64,000 bases of DNA, taken from positions 7,501-71,500 of the forward strand of contig NZ_FNXG01000003.1 of assembly GCF_900108405.1 (NCBI RefSeq), in the 5' to 3' direction. The stretch is from Paracoccus alkenifer (GTDB taxonomy: Bacteria; Pseudomonadota; Alphaproteobacteria; Rhodobacterales; Rhodobacteraceae). Made by a program: the position numbers and the translations under genes. How positions within the stretch are numbered: position 1 is the first letter of the stretch; each line of letters begins with the position of its first letter. Positions 47,501-56,800 of this stretch are shown one piece after another. Below the pieces are notes generated by a model. That model was not told where the DNA came from. It searched no databases and was given only the letters and a program-made list of their open reading frames with translations.

Positions 47501-48313
47501 ATGAACAGTGATGGCGACAACATCATCTCCGGTAAAAAAATTTGCGCTTATCTCATCAATATGGACGGCGCAGAAGAAAGGTTGCGCAAGTCTCACGAAG
47601 AGCTTCGGAACGCCGGTATAAATTACAAGAGAATGCCCGCCGTCATTGGGAATAAAATTAAATTTCCGATAAAAGAATTTAGCGAAATTTCTTACAAAAT
47701 TCTTCACGGCAGAAAGACTGTCCCGCCAGAGGTGGGATGTTACCTAAGTCATATAAACTGCATGAACGACTTTTTAAAAAGCGATATGAATTACGCAATT
47801 ATATTCGAAGATGACATCAGAATTATGCCTGACTTCAAAAAAGTCCTGGGCCAATCCATAGCGCTTGGCAGTCATTGGGATATTTTACGGCTGACCACCG
47901 TAAATTCCGGTCCGAAGTTCAAGGCGGTGGAAATTGGCGATGGATACAATCTTTCCATCAGCCTTAGTCGAGAAAAGGGCGCCGGCGGATATGTCGTAAA
48001 CAGAAATGCTGCTGCATGGATTGCATCACTGCTACCGATGAGACTGGCCTATGACATCGCGTTCGATCTGGAATTCCTTAGCGGCCGGAAAGCCATGTTT
48101 GTTGACCCGCCGATCGCCAGCCAGAGAACTGCGATAGAAACGCAAATCCAGATCAACATCCGCAGCTACAAACTTCCACGTTACAGATACCTCACGGTGC
48201 TTCCATATCGGGCGTTTCTGGAATCAGCACGAGTTCTCGTCCGCGGCAGCAGACTGCTCAGGTACAAGCTCACAAAGCAGCCTTCCGCCCCCACGAACCC
48301 AGAAAGAGCGTGA
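47501..48313 (+). CDS. Glycosyltransferase family 25 (LPS-type), AT-rich acquired gene
   Basis: A 270-residue GT25 sugar transferase, as in lipooligosaccharide galactosyltransferases. Family blocks are ICAYLINMDGAEERL, PPEVGCYLSHINCMND, AIIFEDDIRIMP (nucleotide-sugar/metal site), GGYVVNRNAAAWI and a late acidic pair in YDIAFDLEFLSG. Sampled lines have about 40% G+C against about 70% in neighbours, and codon usage is AT-biased, with no conserved neighbour relation. It therefore looks recently acquired. The AT-rich stretch runs from roughly 47390 to 48310. The modified glycan is unknown. Confidence 0.88.
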   Translation: MNSDGDNIISGKKICAYLINMDGAEERLRKSHEELRNAGINYKRMPAVIGNKIKFPIKEFSEISYKILHGRKTVPPEVGCYLSHINCMNDFLKSDMNYAIIFEDDIRIMPDFKKVLGQSIALGSHWDILRLTTVNSGPKFKAVEIGDGYNLSISLSREKGAGGYVVNRNAAAWIASLLPMRLAYDIAFDLEFLSGRKAMFVDPPIASQRTAIETQIQINIRSYKLPRYRYLTVLPYRAFLESARVLVRGSRLLRYKLTKQPSAPTNPERA

Positions 48314-48387
48314 AGGTCGGCTTTGCCCCGCTTCACTTCCCCACCGCTTCGGACTAAACGGGCCTGCCCCAGATAGGACCGGAACCG

Positions 48388-49179
48388 ATGGCCAGCGCCA
48401 ATCTCAACGTCATGATCAAGGCCGCGCGCAAGGCCGGCCGCAGCCTCGTCAAGGATTTCCGCGAGGTCGAGAACTTGCAGGTTTCCACCAAGGGCCCCGG
48501 CGATTTCGTCAGCCGCGCCGACCGCGAGGCCGAGCGTATCATCAAGGAAGAGCTGCGCGGCGCCCGCCCGAACTATGGCTGGCTAGGCGAGGAAACCGGG
48601 ATGGAGCCGGGCGAGGATCCCACCCGCCGCTGGATCGTCGATCCGCTGGACGGCACCACCAATTTCCTGCACGGGCTGCCGCATTGGGCCGTGTCCATCG
48701 CGCTGGAGCACAAGGGCGAGGTGGTGGCCGCCGTGGTCTATGACCCCGCCAAGGACGAGCTGTTCACCGCCGAAAAGGGCGACGGCGCCTTTGTCAACGA
48801 CCAGCGGCTGCGGGTGTCGGGACGGCGCGACATGTCCGGCGCGATCTTTGCGACCGGGGTTCCCTTTGGCGCCGGCAAGACCCTGCCCGCCACGCTCAAG
48901 GATCTGGCGCGGCTGATGCCGGTCTGCGCGGGGGTGCGGCGCTGGGGCTCGGCGGCGCTGGACATGGCCTATGTCGCGGCCGGGCGCTATGATGGTTACT
49001 GGGAACGCGGCATCCGCGCCTGGGATGTGGGCGCCGGCATCCTGCTGGTGCGCGAGGCCGGCGGTTTCGTCGAGCCGCTGCGCCCGTTCGACGGCCCCAT
49101 TGCCGACGCCGGCAGCATCGTTTGCGCCAATTCCCAGCTGTTCGACGGGTTCGCCGCGATCGTCCGCAGCCGCGACTGA
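48388..49179 (+). CDS. Inositol monophosphatase family protein (SuhB-like)
   Basis: A 263-residue Mg-dependent sugar phosphatase. The two metal-binding signatures are IVDPLDGTTNFLHGLPHW and WERGIRAWDVGAGILLVREAG, with the first Glu in GEETGMEPGE. It hydrolyses myo-inositol 1-phosphate or related substrates; in E. coli the homologue SuhB also modulates rRNA transcription. The start at 48388 follows AGGACCGGAACC. It is monocistronic. Confidence 0.93.
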   Translation: MASANLNVMIKAARKAGRSLVKDFREVENLQVSTKGPGDFVSRADREAERIIKEELRGARPNYGWLGEETGMEPGEDPTRRWIVDPLDGTTNFLHGLPHWAVSIALEHKGEVVAAVVYDPAKDELFTAEKGDGAFVNDQRLRVSGRRDMSGAIFATGVPFGAGKTLPATLKDLARLMPVCAGVRRWGSAALDMAYVAAGRYDGYWERGIRAWDVGAGILLVREAGGFVEPLRPFDGPIADAGSIVCANSQLFDGFAAIVRSRD

Positions 49180-49341
49180 GGCGGCGGCCGGGCCTTTGGC
49201 TCGGGCGGGCGGCTGTCCGGCGGGTGGGGCTTTGGTCCCGGCCCGCCCTGCGCCGGCTTGACAGCCCCCGGGCGCAGCGCGAATCGCTGGCCGGACGTGC
49301 AAAGCCGTCACGGCCCTTTCTTTGCCCTTTCGTTGGTTTCG

Positions 49342-50295
49342 ATGCCCCATAGCGCCTCTTTCCCGCCGGCCCCTGTTCCGCCCCCGCCCGTCCCGCCCCC
49401 GCCGCTGACGGGGCGAGGCGACCGTCCGGCGCTGGCCATCCTGCTGATGTGTCTCGTCAGCCTGATCTTTTCGGTGCAGGACGCGGTGTCGCGCTATCTG
49501 GGGGCGCATTACCCGCCGGTGCTGATCGTGATGCTGCGCTACTGGTTCTTTGCGCTGTTCGTGATCGTGCTGGCCGCGCGCCACCCCGGAGGGCTGCGCG
49601 CCGCCCTGCGTCCGCGCCACCCGTGGTTGCAGATCGCGCGCGGGCTGCTGCTGGTGTTCGAGATCGTGGTGATGTTGTTCGCCTTTGTGAACCTGGGGCT
49701 GGTGGAATCCCACGCCGTGTTCATCGCCCATCCGCTGATCATCGTCGCCCTGTCGGGCCCGGTCCTGGGCGAGCGCGTCGGCTGGCGTCGCTGGGCGGCG
49801 GTCGGCGTCGGGTTTCTGGGCATCCTCATCATCCTGCAACCGGGCGTGCGGGTGTTTTCGCCATGGGCCGCGCTGCCATTGCTGTCGGCGCTGATGTTTG
49901 CGGTCTATGTGCTGATGACGCGGATGGTGTCGGCCGGCGATGGCGCCAATGTCAGCCTGTTCTGGACCGGCATCGCCGGGGCGGCGGGGATCACCGTGGT
50001 CGGGATCGGGCAGATACAGGCGCTGGCGCCCGCCGACTGGCTGCCGATGGCCGTGTTGTGCGTGACCGGATTTGTCGGGCACTATCTGCTGATCCGCGCC
50101 TATTCGCTGGCCGAGGCCTCAAGCCTGCAACCCTATTCCTATACGCAGCTGATCTGGGTGTCGCTGATCGGGCTGCTGTTTCTGGGCGAGACTGTCGGTC
50201 TGAACGTGATCCTGGGCATGGTCATCATCGCCGCCGCCGGGCTGTTCACCTGGTGGCGAGAGCGGCAGGTGAAACTTCAGGCTCCGGCGGGCTGA
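49342..50295 (+). CDS. EamA/DMT-family transporter
   Basis: A 317-residue inner-membrane protein with about ten helices in two EamA repeats (VQDAVSRYLGAHYPPVLIVML, FVNLGLVESHAVFIAHPL, LLIRAYSLAEASSLQPYSYTQ). A 28-residue Pro-rich cytoplasmic N-terminus precedes it. These proteins export metabolites; the substrate is unknown. The start at 49342 follows TTTCG rather than a clear ribosome site. Its final 50 bases overlap the convergent lytic transglycosylase gene. Confidence 0.9.
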   Translation: MPHSASFPPAPVPPPPVPPPPLTGRGDRPALAILLMCLVSLIFSVQDAVSRYLGAHYPPVLIVMLRYWFFALFVIVLAARHPGGLRAALRPRHPWLQIARGLLLVFEIVVMLFAFVNLGLVESHAVFIAHPLIIVALSGPVLGERVGWRRWAAVGVGFLGILIILQPGVRVFSPWAALPLLSALMFAVYVLMTRMVSAGDGANVSLFWTGIAGAAGITVVGIGQIQALAPADWLPMAVLCVTGFVGHYLLIRAYSLAEASSLQPYSYTQLIWVSLIGLLFLGETVGLNVILGMVIIAAAGLFTWWRERQVKLQAPAG

Positions 50296-52621
50296 CCGCA
50301 GCGGCGGCCGCGGCGGCGGCCTCTTGCGGGGCGGCTTCGGGCGGGGCGGTCTCGGGTTGCGCAACGTCCGCATCCGCATCCCCGTCGTCGGTCCGGCCGG
50401 GACGGGTCGGCGGCGCGGTCGAGGCCGAAACGGCAGGCGGGCCGATCATGCGGGCGATCTCGGCGATCTGGGGACCGGGGCGGGGGGCGTCCCCGGCCAA
50501 CGCCTCGGGGTCTGCGGGGGGGTGATCGGCCGCGATGTCCCCTGCCCCCGTCAGCGCCAGCCGCTCGGCCTGCACGAAAGCCTCGCTGACCCATGCCGGC
50601 GTCGGGCGGGGGTGGGCAGAGCCCGCCAGCACCAGCGGCCCCCCCCTGACCTGCGGGGCGGAAACCCCGCCGCTCAGATCCCAGCTGGGCACGAAACCCA
50701 CGCTGTGCCCGGCGATGCGGGCGCGATAGACCGGCAGCGCCTCGGCTACGCGCATGACGTAGTTGCGGGTCTCGTCAAAGGGGATCATCTCGACCCAGTC
50801 CACCGGGTCGGCGCCGGCCTCGGCCCGCAGATCGCCAAAGTCGCGCAGCCAGCGCGACGATCGCCCCGGCCCCGCGTTATACCCCGCCGCCACCAGCGCG
50901 ACCGAGTTGCCGAAACGGTTGCGCAGCCCCTCAAGATAGGCCGCGCCAAGCCGCGCGTTATAGGCGGCGTCCTGCGTCAGCCGGGGCAGCTCAAAGGGTT
51001 CGCCGATCTCGCCCGCAGCCTGCCGGGCGGTCTCGGGCATCACCTGCATCAGCCCGCGCGCGCCGACCGGGGACATCACCGTGTGGTTGAATTCGCTTTC
51101 CTGCCGGGCAATCGCCATCACCAGTTCCGGCGGCAGGCCGAAGCTGCCGCGTTCCAGCCCGGTCAGCGGGTAATGCAGCGCCGGATGGACCAGCCCCTTG
51201 GCCGCCGCGGCCTTGGACAGGCGCAGCGCATCCCAGGGGCGGCGCATCTCGGCCATCAACCGGCCCATGCGCAGGATGTCGTCGGGTTGCGCCGTCGCAG
51301 CCAGATGCAGAAAGAACCGCTGCGCCTGCGCGCCGTCACCCGCCGCCAGCAACCACACCCCGGCCTGAAACACCCGGTTGCCCAGCAGCGACGAGCCGCG
51401 CCAGTCGGGCAGCGTGTCGGCCCCGGCAAGGATCAGCGCGGCGTCCATGGGAACACCGATCCGCTCGGCCGCAAGCTGGCCGTAATAGGTCGTCTGATGC
51501 GCGGCGGCGCGCAGATAGGCGCCCTCGGCGGCAAGCCCGGCGCCCTGTGCCTCGGCCGCGCGGCCCTGCCAGTAATGGGTGCGCGCCAGGGTGATCCCCG
51601 AACGCCCCTCGACCGGCAGCCGGGCGAAATGCGCGGCCGCGCGGTCGCCCGCGCCTGCCCGCAGCGCAGCATAGCCGGCCAGCCAGTCCAGATCGACGGC
51701 GTCCGCGTGGTCCTCGGGCAGGAAATGGTTGGCGGCGAAACGCTCGGCCAGCGCCCAGTCGCCGGCACGCATCGCCGCGCGGGCGTAGTCGCGCCGCAGC
51801 CCCGCCCATGCGGCCGGATCGCGCAGCGCCTCGGCCGAGGTCGAGCGTTCCAGCATCAACTCGCGCGCCAGCTCGCCCTGTTTCGCCGCCACCCGCCAGC
51901 GGAAACGGTCCAGCGCCAGCCCGGCATCGTCACGCTGCGGCTGCGGCAGCGCCAGGATCAGCGCGTCCATCCCGGGACGTTTCGCCTGCACCGCGATGCG
52001 CGCGCGGGCCAGATCTGCGGTGGGGCCGGGTGCGATGCGCGGCAGCATCCGTTCGGCCGCCGCCCATTCGCCGGCATCCAGCAGCGCGGTCAGTCGCGCG
52101 TCGTGATGGGACGCCACGGGCTTGCCATGCGCGGCAAGGAACGCGGCCTCGGCCAGATCGTCCAGCGGCAGGGGTTGCGTCCAGAACCGCACGGCGGCAT
52201 CGGCGCGCCCCCTGCGCGGCTGCGCGGCGATCCATGCCAGCGCGGCCGGAACGGTTTCGGGCAGACGCTCGCCGAACCATTCGAGCACCTCGGCGCCGGG
52301 GGCATCGGGGGGCAGCGCAGCCTCGCCCCGGCGATACAGCAGTTCCATCCCCGGCCAGTCGGGGTTGCGCCGCGCAAAGTCGAGGTATTCGGCCCATCCC
52401 CCCTGCCCGGCACGCAGCCGCTGCCACGCCACCAGATCAAGGGCCAGCGCCCCCGACTGCAAGGCGCTGGCCGCGGCGCCAGCCCAGTCCTGCGCCCCCG
52501 CCGCGGCCAGCGCCCGCCGAATCGCCGTGCCGTCCTCGGCCCACGCACCGGGGGCAAGGGCGGCGGTGGCGCCGGCGGCCGCAAGAGCCAGCGCGGCCAG
52601 TCTGAATTTTGCGCGGTTCAT
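50246..52621 (-). CDS. Soluble lytic murein transglycosylase (Slt-like)
   Basis: A 791-residue periplasmic enzyme that cleaves peptidoglycan to anhydro-muropeptides. The start at 52621 gives a signal sequence ([28 protein letters not shown]). An alpha-superhelical U domain fills about 40-490; the SLT domain (about 500-640) has the catalytic Glu in [19 protein letters not shown] and the [14 protein letters not shown] and [14 protein letters not shown] motifs. The last 140 residues are Pro/Ala-rich and disordered, longer than in E. coli Slt70. Its tail overlaps the convergent EamA gene by 50 bases, suggesting a C-terminal extension added over time. Confidence 0.93.
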   Translation of the reverse strand: MNRAKFRLAALALAAAGATAALAPGAWAEDGTAIRRALAAAGAQDWAGAAASALQSGALALDLVAWQRLRAGQGGWAEYLDFARRNPDWPGMELLYRRGEAALPPDAPGAEVLEWFGERLPETVPAALAWIAAQPRRGRADAAVRFWTQPLPLDDLAEAAFLAAHGKPVASHHDARLTALLDAGEWAAAERMLPRIAPGPTADLARARIAVQAKRPGMDALILALPQPQRDDAGLALDRFRWRVAAKQGELARELMLERSTSAEALRDPAAWAGLRRDYARAAMRAGDWALAERFAANHFLPEDHADAVDLDWLAGYAALRAGAGDRAAAHFARLPVEGRSGITLARTHYWQGRAAEAQGAGLAAEGAYLRAAAHQTTYYGQLAAERIGVPMDAALILAGADTLPDWRGSSLLGNRVFQAGVWLLAAGDGAQAQRFFLHLAATAQPDDILRMGRLMAEMRRPWDALRLSKAAAAKGLVHPALHYPLTGLERGSFGLPPELVMAIARQESEFNHTVMSPVGARGLMQVMPETARQAAGEIGEPFELPRLTQDAAYNARLGAAYLEGLRNRFGNSVALVAAGYNAGPGRSSRWLRDFGDLRAEAGADPVDWVEMIPFDETRNYVMRVAEALPVYRARIAGHSVGFVPSWDLSGGVSAPQVRGGPLVLAGSAHPRPTPAWVSEAFVQAERLALTGAGDIAADHPPADPEALAGDAPRPGPQIAEIARMIGPPAVSASTAPPTRPGRTDDGDADADVAQPETAPPEAAPQEAAAAAAAAVSPPEPEVSPAALATR

Positions 52622-52737
52622 TGCGGCAATCTGGGCGGGGCGGCGCGTCATGGCAACTCACATCCGCGGCAGCCCTGCTTGGCATTGCGTTCGCGCGGTT
52701 GTATGCCGCAGGCAAACAGCATCGTCAGGATCGAGTC

Positions 52738-53613
52738 ATGTTCCAAGGATCTCTCCCCGCCATGGTCACGCCGCTGACCGACAAGGGGGCAGTCGATTGG
52801 CCGGCGCTCGAACGGCTGGTGGACTGGCTGATCGAGCAAGGCAGCAACGGGCTGGTCCCGGTCGGCACCACCGGCGAAAGCCCGACGCTGAGCCATGACG
52901 AACACCGCAAAGTGGTCGAGGCCGTGGTCCGCCACGCCGCCGGCCGGGTGCCGGTGATCGCCGGCGCCGGGTCGAACAACACGCAAGAGGCGATCGAACT
53001 GGCCCGCCACGCCTGCGAGGTCGGGGCCGACGGGCTGCTGATCGTGACGCCCTATTACAACAAGCCGACCCAGGCCGGGCTGATCGCGCATTTCACCGCC
53101 GTCCACGACGCCACCGACCGCCCGATCATCATCTACAACATCCCCGGGCGTTCAGTCGTCGACATGACGCCGGAAACCATGGGCGAGCTGGCGAAGCTGC
53201 CGCGCATCGCCGGCGTCAAGGACGCCACCGGCCGGCTGGAGCGTGTCAGCTGCCAGCGCATCACCTGCGGGCCGGATTTCATCCAGCTGTCGGGCGAGGA
53301 TGCGACCGCCCACGGCTTCAACGCGCAGGGCGGTGTCGGCTGCATCTCGGTCACGGCCAACGTGGCGCCGGCGCTGGTCGCACAGGTGCAGGCCGCCTGC
53401 CGCGCGGGCGATTACGCCGAGGCGCTGCGGGTGCAGGATCTGCTGATGCCGCTGCATATCGCGATCTTCGTTGAGCCCGGGCTGGTGGGCGCGAAATACG
53501 CGCTGTCGCGGCTGGGGCGCTGCGGGGAAACCGTGCGCCTGCCGCTGGTGCCGCTGACCGATGCCACCCGCGCCCGCATCGACGCCGCCATGGCCCACGC
53601 CGGGCTGATCTGA
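52738..53613 (+). CDS. dapA: 4-hydroxy-tetrahydrodipicolinate synthase
   Basis: A 291-residue TIM-barrel aldolase-type enzyme that condenses pyruvate with aspartate semialdehyde in the lysine/diaminopimelate pathway. The Schiff-base lysine is in [12 protein letters not shown], the tyrosine in [14 protein letters not shown], and the substrate-binding GTTGE motif in [14 protein letters not shown]. The start at 52738 gives [17 protein letters not shown]. It is followed after 8 bases by an SMR gene. It is expected to be feedback-inhibited by lysine like other DapA. Confidence 0.96.
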   Translation: MFQGSLPAMVTPLTDKGAVDWPALERLVDWLIEQGSNGLVPVGTTGESPTLSHDEHRKVVEAVVRHAAGRVPVIAGAGSNNTQEAIELARHACEVGADGLLIVTPYYNKPTQAGLIAHFTAVHDATDRPIIIYNIPGRSVVDMTPETMGELAKLPRIAGVKDATGRLERVSCQRITCGPDFIQLSGEDATAHGFNAQGGVGCISVTANVAPALVAQVQAACRAGDYAEALRVQDLLMPLHIAIFVEPGLVGAKYALSRLGRCGETVRLPLVPLTDATRARIDAAMAHAGLI

Positions 53614-53621
53614 GGCGCGCC

Positions 53622-53951
53622 ATGGGCTATCCGGTCCTGATGGTCGCCATCGTGCTTGAGGTAATCGGCACCTCGTTTCTGATGCTGTCGCAGCAGTTCA
53701 CCCGGCTGGTCCCCACCGCGATCATGGCGCTGGCCTATCTGGCGTCGTTCTATTTCCTGTCGCAGGCGCTGCGCTACATGCCGCTGGGCATCGCCTATGC
53801 GATCTGGAGCGGGCTGGGAATCGTCCTGACCCTCGCCATCGGCATCGTGGTGTTCCGGCAGATGCCGGACTGGCCTGCGGTGGCCGGAATTGCGCTGATC
53901 GTGCTGGGGGTGGTGGTCATCAACGGGTTTTCAAAGGTCGCGGGGCATTGA
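53622..53951 (+). CDS. Small multidrug resistance (SMR/EmrE-type) transporter
   Basis: A 109-residue protein with four membrane helices. The proton- and cation-binding glutamate is Glu13 in VLEVIGTSFL, and GIAYAIWSGLGIV in helix 3 matches EmrE closely. It exports quaternary ammonium compounds or similar cations; members of this family also export guanidinium. It lies 8 bases downstream of dapA and may be read from the same promoter. It ends just before the REPIN-like inverted repeat. Confidence 0.92.
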   Translation: MGYPVLMVAIVLEVIGTSFLMLSQQFTRLVPTAIMALAYLASFYFLSQALRYMPLGIAYAIWSGLGIVLTLAIGIVVFRQMPDWPAVAGIALIVLGVVVINGFSKVAGH

Positions 53952-53956
53952 GGGAT

Positions 53957-54032
53957 GGTGCGTGCAGAGCACGCACCCTACGGGTTACGATATAATGATC
54001 CGGCGCCGTAGGGTGCGTGCTCTGCACGCACC
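53957..54032. repeat. REPIN-like inverted repeat (27-bp arms)
   Basis: The arms at 53957-53983 and 54006-54032 are perfect reverse complements around a 22-base loop. Each arm is itself a palindrome (GGTGCGTGC-AGA-GCACGCACC). It lies between the convergent SMR and HisC genes, 2 bases from the HisC stop. The pattern GTAGGGTGCGTGC...GCACGCACC is one I recall as widespread in proteobacterial intergenic DNA. It may also act as a bidirectional terminator. Confidence 0.8.
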
Positions 54033-54034
54033 GC

Positions 54035-55132
54035 TTACCCACGCGCGCCGGCAAGCGCCTCGGGCAGGGCGTCGGCAAAGGCGTCGAGTTCGCTGTCGGG
54101 CCCGCAGCTGACCCGGATGCAGCGGTTCTGCGGCGCGACCCAGGGCATCCGCACGAACACCCCGCGCGCAGCCAGCCCCTCGACGATGCGACGGGCGAAA
54201 TCCCCGTCTCCGCCGCAGTCCACCGCGACAAAGTTGGTGGCCGAGGGCAGCACCGCCAGCCCGTTCACCGCCGCGATTTCCGCGATCCGCACCCGCGCCG
54301 CCGCAACCCGCGCCCGGGTCAGGCCCAGATGTGCCGAATCGCCCAGCGCCGCCAGCGCCCCCGCCTGCGCAACGCCGTTGACGCCGAAATGATTGCGCAC
54401 CCGGTCGAACGCCGCGACCAGCGAGGGCGCGCCGATGGCATAGCCGATCCGCGCACCGGCCATGCCGTGCGCCTTGGAAAAGCTGCGCATCCGCAGCACC
54501 CTGGGGTCCGCCGGGTCGATCCGGGGCAGCGCCGGGGCGAACTCGACATAGGCTTCGTCAAGGATCATCAGCATGTCGGCGGGCAGCGCGGCCACCGCCG
54601 CCTCGATCACCTCGGGCGGATGCCAGCCGCCCATCGGGTTGTCGGGATTGCACAGATAGACCATGCGCGCGCCGGCGCCGGCCGCGCGCGCGACCAGCGC
54701 CAAGGGATCCTGCATGTCGTCGCGATAAGGCACCCGCAGCAGCTGCCCGCCAAAGCCGGCGACGTGGAAATCAAACGTCGGATAGCCCCCGTCCGAAGTC
54801 ACCACCCGGTCGCCCGCATCAACCAGCAGCCGCACCGCCAGCCCCAGCAAACCGTCGACACCCTCGCCCACCACGATATTTCCCGCGTCGCAGCCGCAAT
54901 GCCGCGCCAGCGCCTGCTTGAGATCGTGATTCGTCGGATCGCCGTATTTCCAGACCTCGGCCGCCGCCGCGCGCATCGCCTCGATGGCAAGGGGCGAGGG
55001 GCCAAAGCCGTTCTCGTTCGCCCCCAGCCGGGCGCAGAACGGGGCGCCGCGGCGGCGCTCGAGCGTCTCGGGGCCGACGAAGGGGACCGAATCGGGCAGG
55101 CTGGCGGGGATCGTGGCAAGGCGCGGTGTCAT
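54035..55132 (-). CDS. Histidinol-phosphate aminotransferase-like PLP enzyme
   Basis: A 365-residue fold-type I aminotransferase of the HisC group. Motifs are LGANENGFGPSP near the N-terminus, YLCNPDNPMGG, LDEAYVEFAP and the PLP lysine in RMRSFSKAHGMAGARIGYAIG. The group includes true HisC and broad-range aromatic or tyrosine aminotransferases; the neighbouring genes do not settle it, since no other his genes are adjacent. The start at 55132 is the first Met with similarity. Divergent from smpB across a facing repeat pair. Confidence 0.88.
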   Translation of the reverse strand: MTPRLATIPASLPDSVPFVGPETLERRRGAPFCARLGANENGFGPSPLAIEAMRAAAAEVWKYGDPTNHDLKQALARHCGCDAGNIVVGEGVDGLLGLAVRLLVDAGDRVVTSDGGYPTFDFHVAGFGGQLLRVPYRDDMQDPLALVARAAGAGARMVYLCNPDNPMGGWHPPEVIEAAVAALPADMLMILDEAYVEFAPALPRIDPADPRVLRMRSFSKAHGMAGARIGYAIGAPSLVAAFDRVRNHFGVNGVAQAGALAALGDSAHLGLTRARVAAARVRIAEIAAVNGLAVLPSATNFVAVDCGGDGDFARRIVEGLAARGVFVRMPWVAPQNRCIRVSCGPDSELDAFADALPEALAGARG

Positions 55133-55211
55133 GGGGGCAGGGAAAGCCGAAAGCGGCGCTTGCCGCAAGTCCTGTCGGCAAGACGCCACCTCCCCGCCCG
55201 GTGGCACGGCC

Positions 55212-55306
55212 GCATGGGTATTTGGACCAGAAAGACCCCCCCCCGCCGCTTCTTCATCACCCAAATATCCCGGGGTGAGCGCCGCAGGCGCGAGGGGCAG
55301 CGCCCC
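55212..55306. repeat. Dispersed repeat, copy 6: two facing copies
   Basis: A plus-oriented half, CATGGGTATTTGGACCAGAAAG (about 55213-55233), faces a minus-oriented full copy, CTTCTTCATCACCCAAATATCCCGGGG followed by a GC hairpin (about 55249-55306). It fills the divergent hisC-smpB interval. Confidence 0.75.
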
Positions 55307-55371
55307 TTTCCCCCTTGCCGCCCCCACCGGCGCTTTACACCGGGCGCGGCTCTGCCTATCTCTCGCCGATC

Positions 55372-55845
55372 ATGGCACAGGCAAAATCCGATCCGAACTA
55401 CAAGGTGATCGCCGAGAACCGGCGCGCGCGTTTCGATTATTTCATCGAAAACGACATCGAGGTCGGGATCGTGCTGACCGGATCCGAGGTCAAGGCGCTG
55501 CGCACCGGCCAGTCCAATATCGCCGACAGCTATGCCAGCGTCGAGGACGGCGAGCTGTGGCTGATCAACTCGTACATCGCGGCCTACAAGCAGGCCGGCG
55601 TCTTCGGGCACGAGGAACGGCGCCACCGCAAGCTGCTGGTCAGCCGGCGCGAGCTGGCGCGGCTGTGGCAGGCGGTCGGGCGCGAGGGGATGACGCTGGT
55701 GCCGCTGGTGATGTATTTCAACCACAAGGGCCGGGTGAAGCTGAAGCTGGGCATCGCCAAGGGCAAAAAGGCCCATGACAAGCGCGCGACCGAGGCCAAG
55801 CGCGACTGGGGCCGCGAAAAGCAGCGGCTGCTGAAACAGGGCTGA
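55372..55845 (+). CDS. smpB: SsrA-binding protein SmpB
   Basis: A 157-residue RNA-binding protein that brings tmRNA to stalled ribosomes for trans-translation. Motifs are [44 protein letters not shown] and the basic C-terminal tail ([21 protein letters not shown]). The start at 55372 gives [19 protein letters not shown]. The tmRNA gene is not in the window. Confidence 0.97.
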   Translation: MAQAKSDPNYKVIAENRRARFDYFIENDIEVGIVLTGSEVKALRTGQSNIADSYASVEDGELWLINSYIAAYKQAGVFGHEERRHRKLLVSRRELARLWQAVGREGMTLVPLVMYFNHKGRVKLKLGIAKGKKAHDKRATEAKRDWGREKQRLLKQG

Positions 55846-55930
55846 GCGTGCTGCGCGCATGGCGCGTTGCAGGGCCGTGCCGGGCGGGGTAAAGCTGCCC
55901 AAGAACCGGGCCAGCACGACGGAGGAAGCC

Positions 55931-56800
55931 GTGACCGACGATTCCAGAGCGGACGATCCCAGGACGCTGGTGTCCACCGACTGGCTGGCCGCGCATCTGC
56001 ACGACCCCGACCTGCGCATCATCGACGGCAGCTGGCACATGGAGGCCACCGGCCGCGACGCCCATGCCGAATACATGGCCGCCCATATCCCCGGCGCGCG
56101 GTTCTTTGACATCGACGCCATCGCCGACACCCGCAGCCCCCTGCCCCACATGGCGCCGCAGCCGGAAATGTTCGTCAGCCGCCTGCGCGCCATGGGCATC
56201 GGCGACGGGCACCAGGTGGTGATCTACGACAACTCGGACGTGCGCTCGGCCGCGCGGGTATGGTGGACCTTTCGCCTGATGGGCAAGATCGACGTGGCGG
56301 TTCTGGACGGCGGTTTCGCGAAATGGCGGGCCGAGGGGCGCGAGGTCGAGGATCTGCCCCCGATCACCCGCGACCGCCACATGACCGTGCAGCGGCAGGC
56401 GGCGCGGGTGCGCGATGTGACCCAGGTCGCCGCCGCCGCCAAGCTGGGCGATCATGTGATCATCGACGCGCGTCCCGCCGGCCGGTTCCGCGGCGACGAG
56501 CCCGAGCCGCGTCCCGGCCTGCGCCAGGGCCATATCCCCGGCTCGCGCAACGTCCCCATGGGCCAGATTTACAACGACGACGGCACGATGAAATCCGTGC
56601 CCGAACTGCGCGCCGCGTTCGAATCCGGGGGCGTGGACCTGTCGCGCCCCGCGATCACCACCTGCGGATCCGGCATCACCGCGGCCAGCCTTGCGCTGGC
56701 GCTGGAACGGCTGGGCAAGCGCGACTGGTCCGTCTACGACGGCAGCTGGACAGAATGGGGCAGCTACCCCGACCTCAAGATCGAAACCGGAGACGCCTGA
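55931..56800 (+). CDS. sseA: 3-mercaptopyruvate sulfurtransferase
   Basis: A 289-residue enzyme of two rhodanese domains; it transfers sulfur from 3-mercaptopyruvate to thiols or cyanide. The catalytic Cys245 is in TTCGSGITAA, the CGSGxTA loop of mercaptopyruvate sulfurtransferase (rhodanese has CRxGxR/T). The inactive N-terminal domain has YDNSDVRSAARVWW. The GTG start at 55931 has GGAGGAAGCC immediately upstream. It ends directly at the aminotransferase start (no gap), so both may be co-transcribed in sulfur amino-acid use. Confidence 0.93.
   Translation: MTDDSRADDPRTLVSTDWLAAHLHDPDLRIIDGSWHMEATGRDAHAEYMAAHIPGARFFDIDAIADTRSPLPHMAPQPEMFVSRLRAMGIGDGHQVVIYDNSDVRSAARVWWTFRLMGKIDVAVLDGGFAKWRAEGREVEDLPPITRDRHMTVQRQAARVRDVTQVAAAAKLGDHVIIDARPAGRFRGDEPEPRPGLRQGHIPGSRNVPMGQIYNDDGTMKSVPELRAAFESGGVDLSRPAITTCGSGITAASLALALERLGKRDWSVYDGSWTEWGSYPDLKIETGDA

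Noticed and set aside
53957-54032. Inverted repeat considered as one arm pair of an insertion sequence or a CRISPR-like unit.
   Set aside because: No transposase gene is flanked, there is only one pair, and arms are self-palindromic, which fits REPIN-type elements better.
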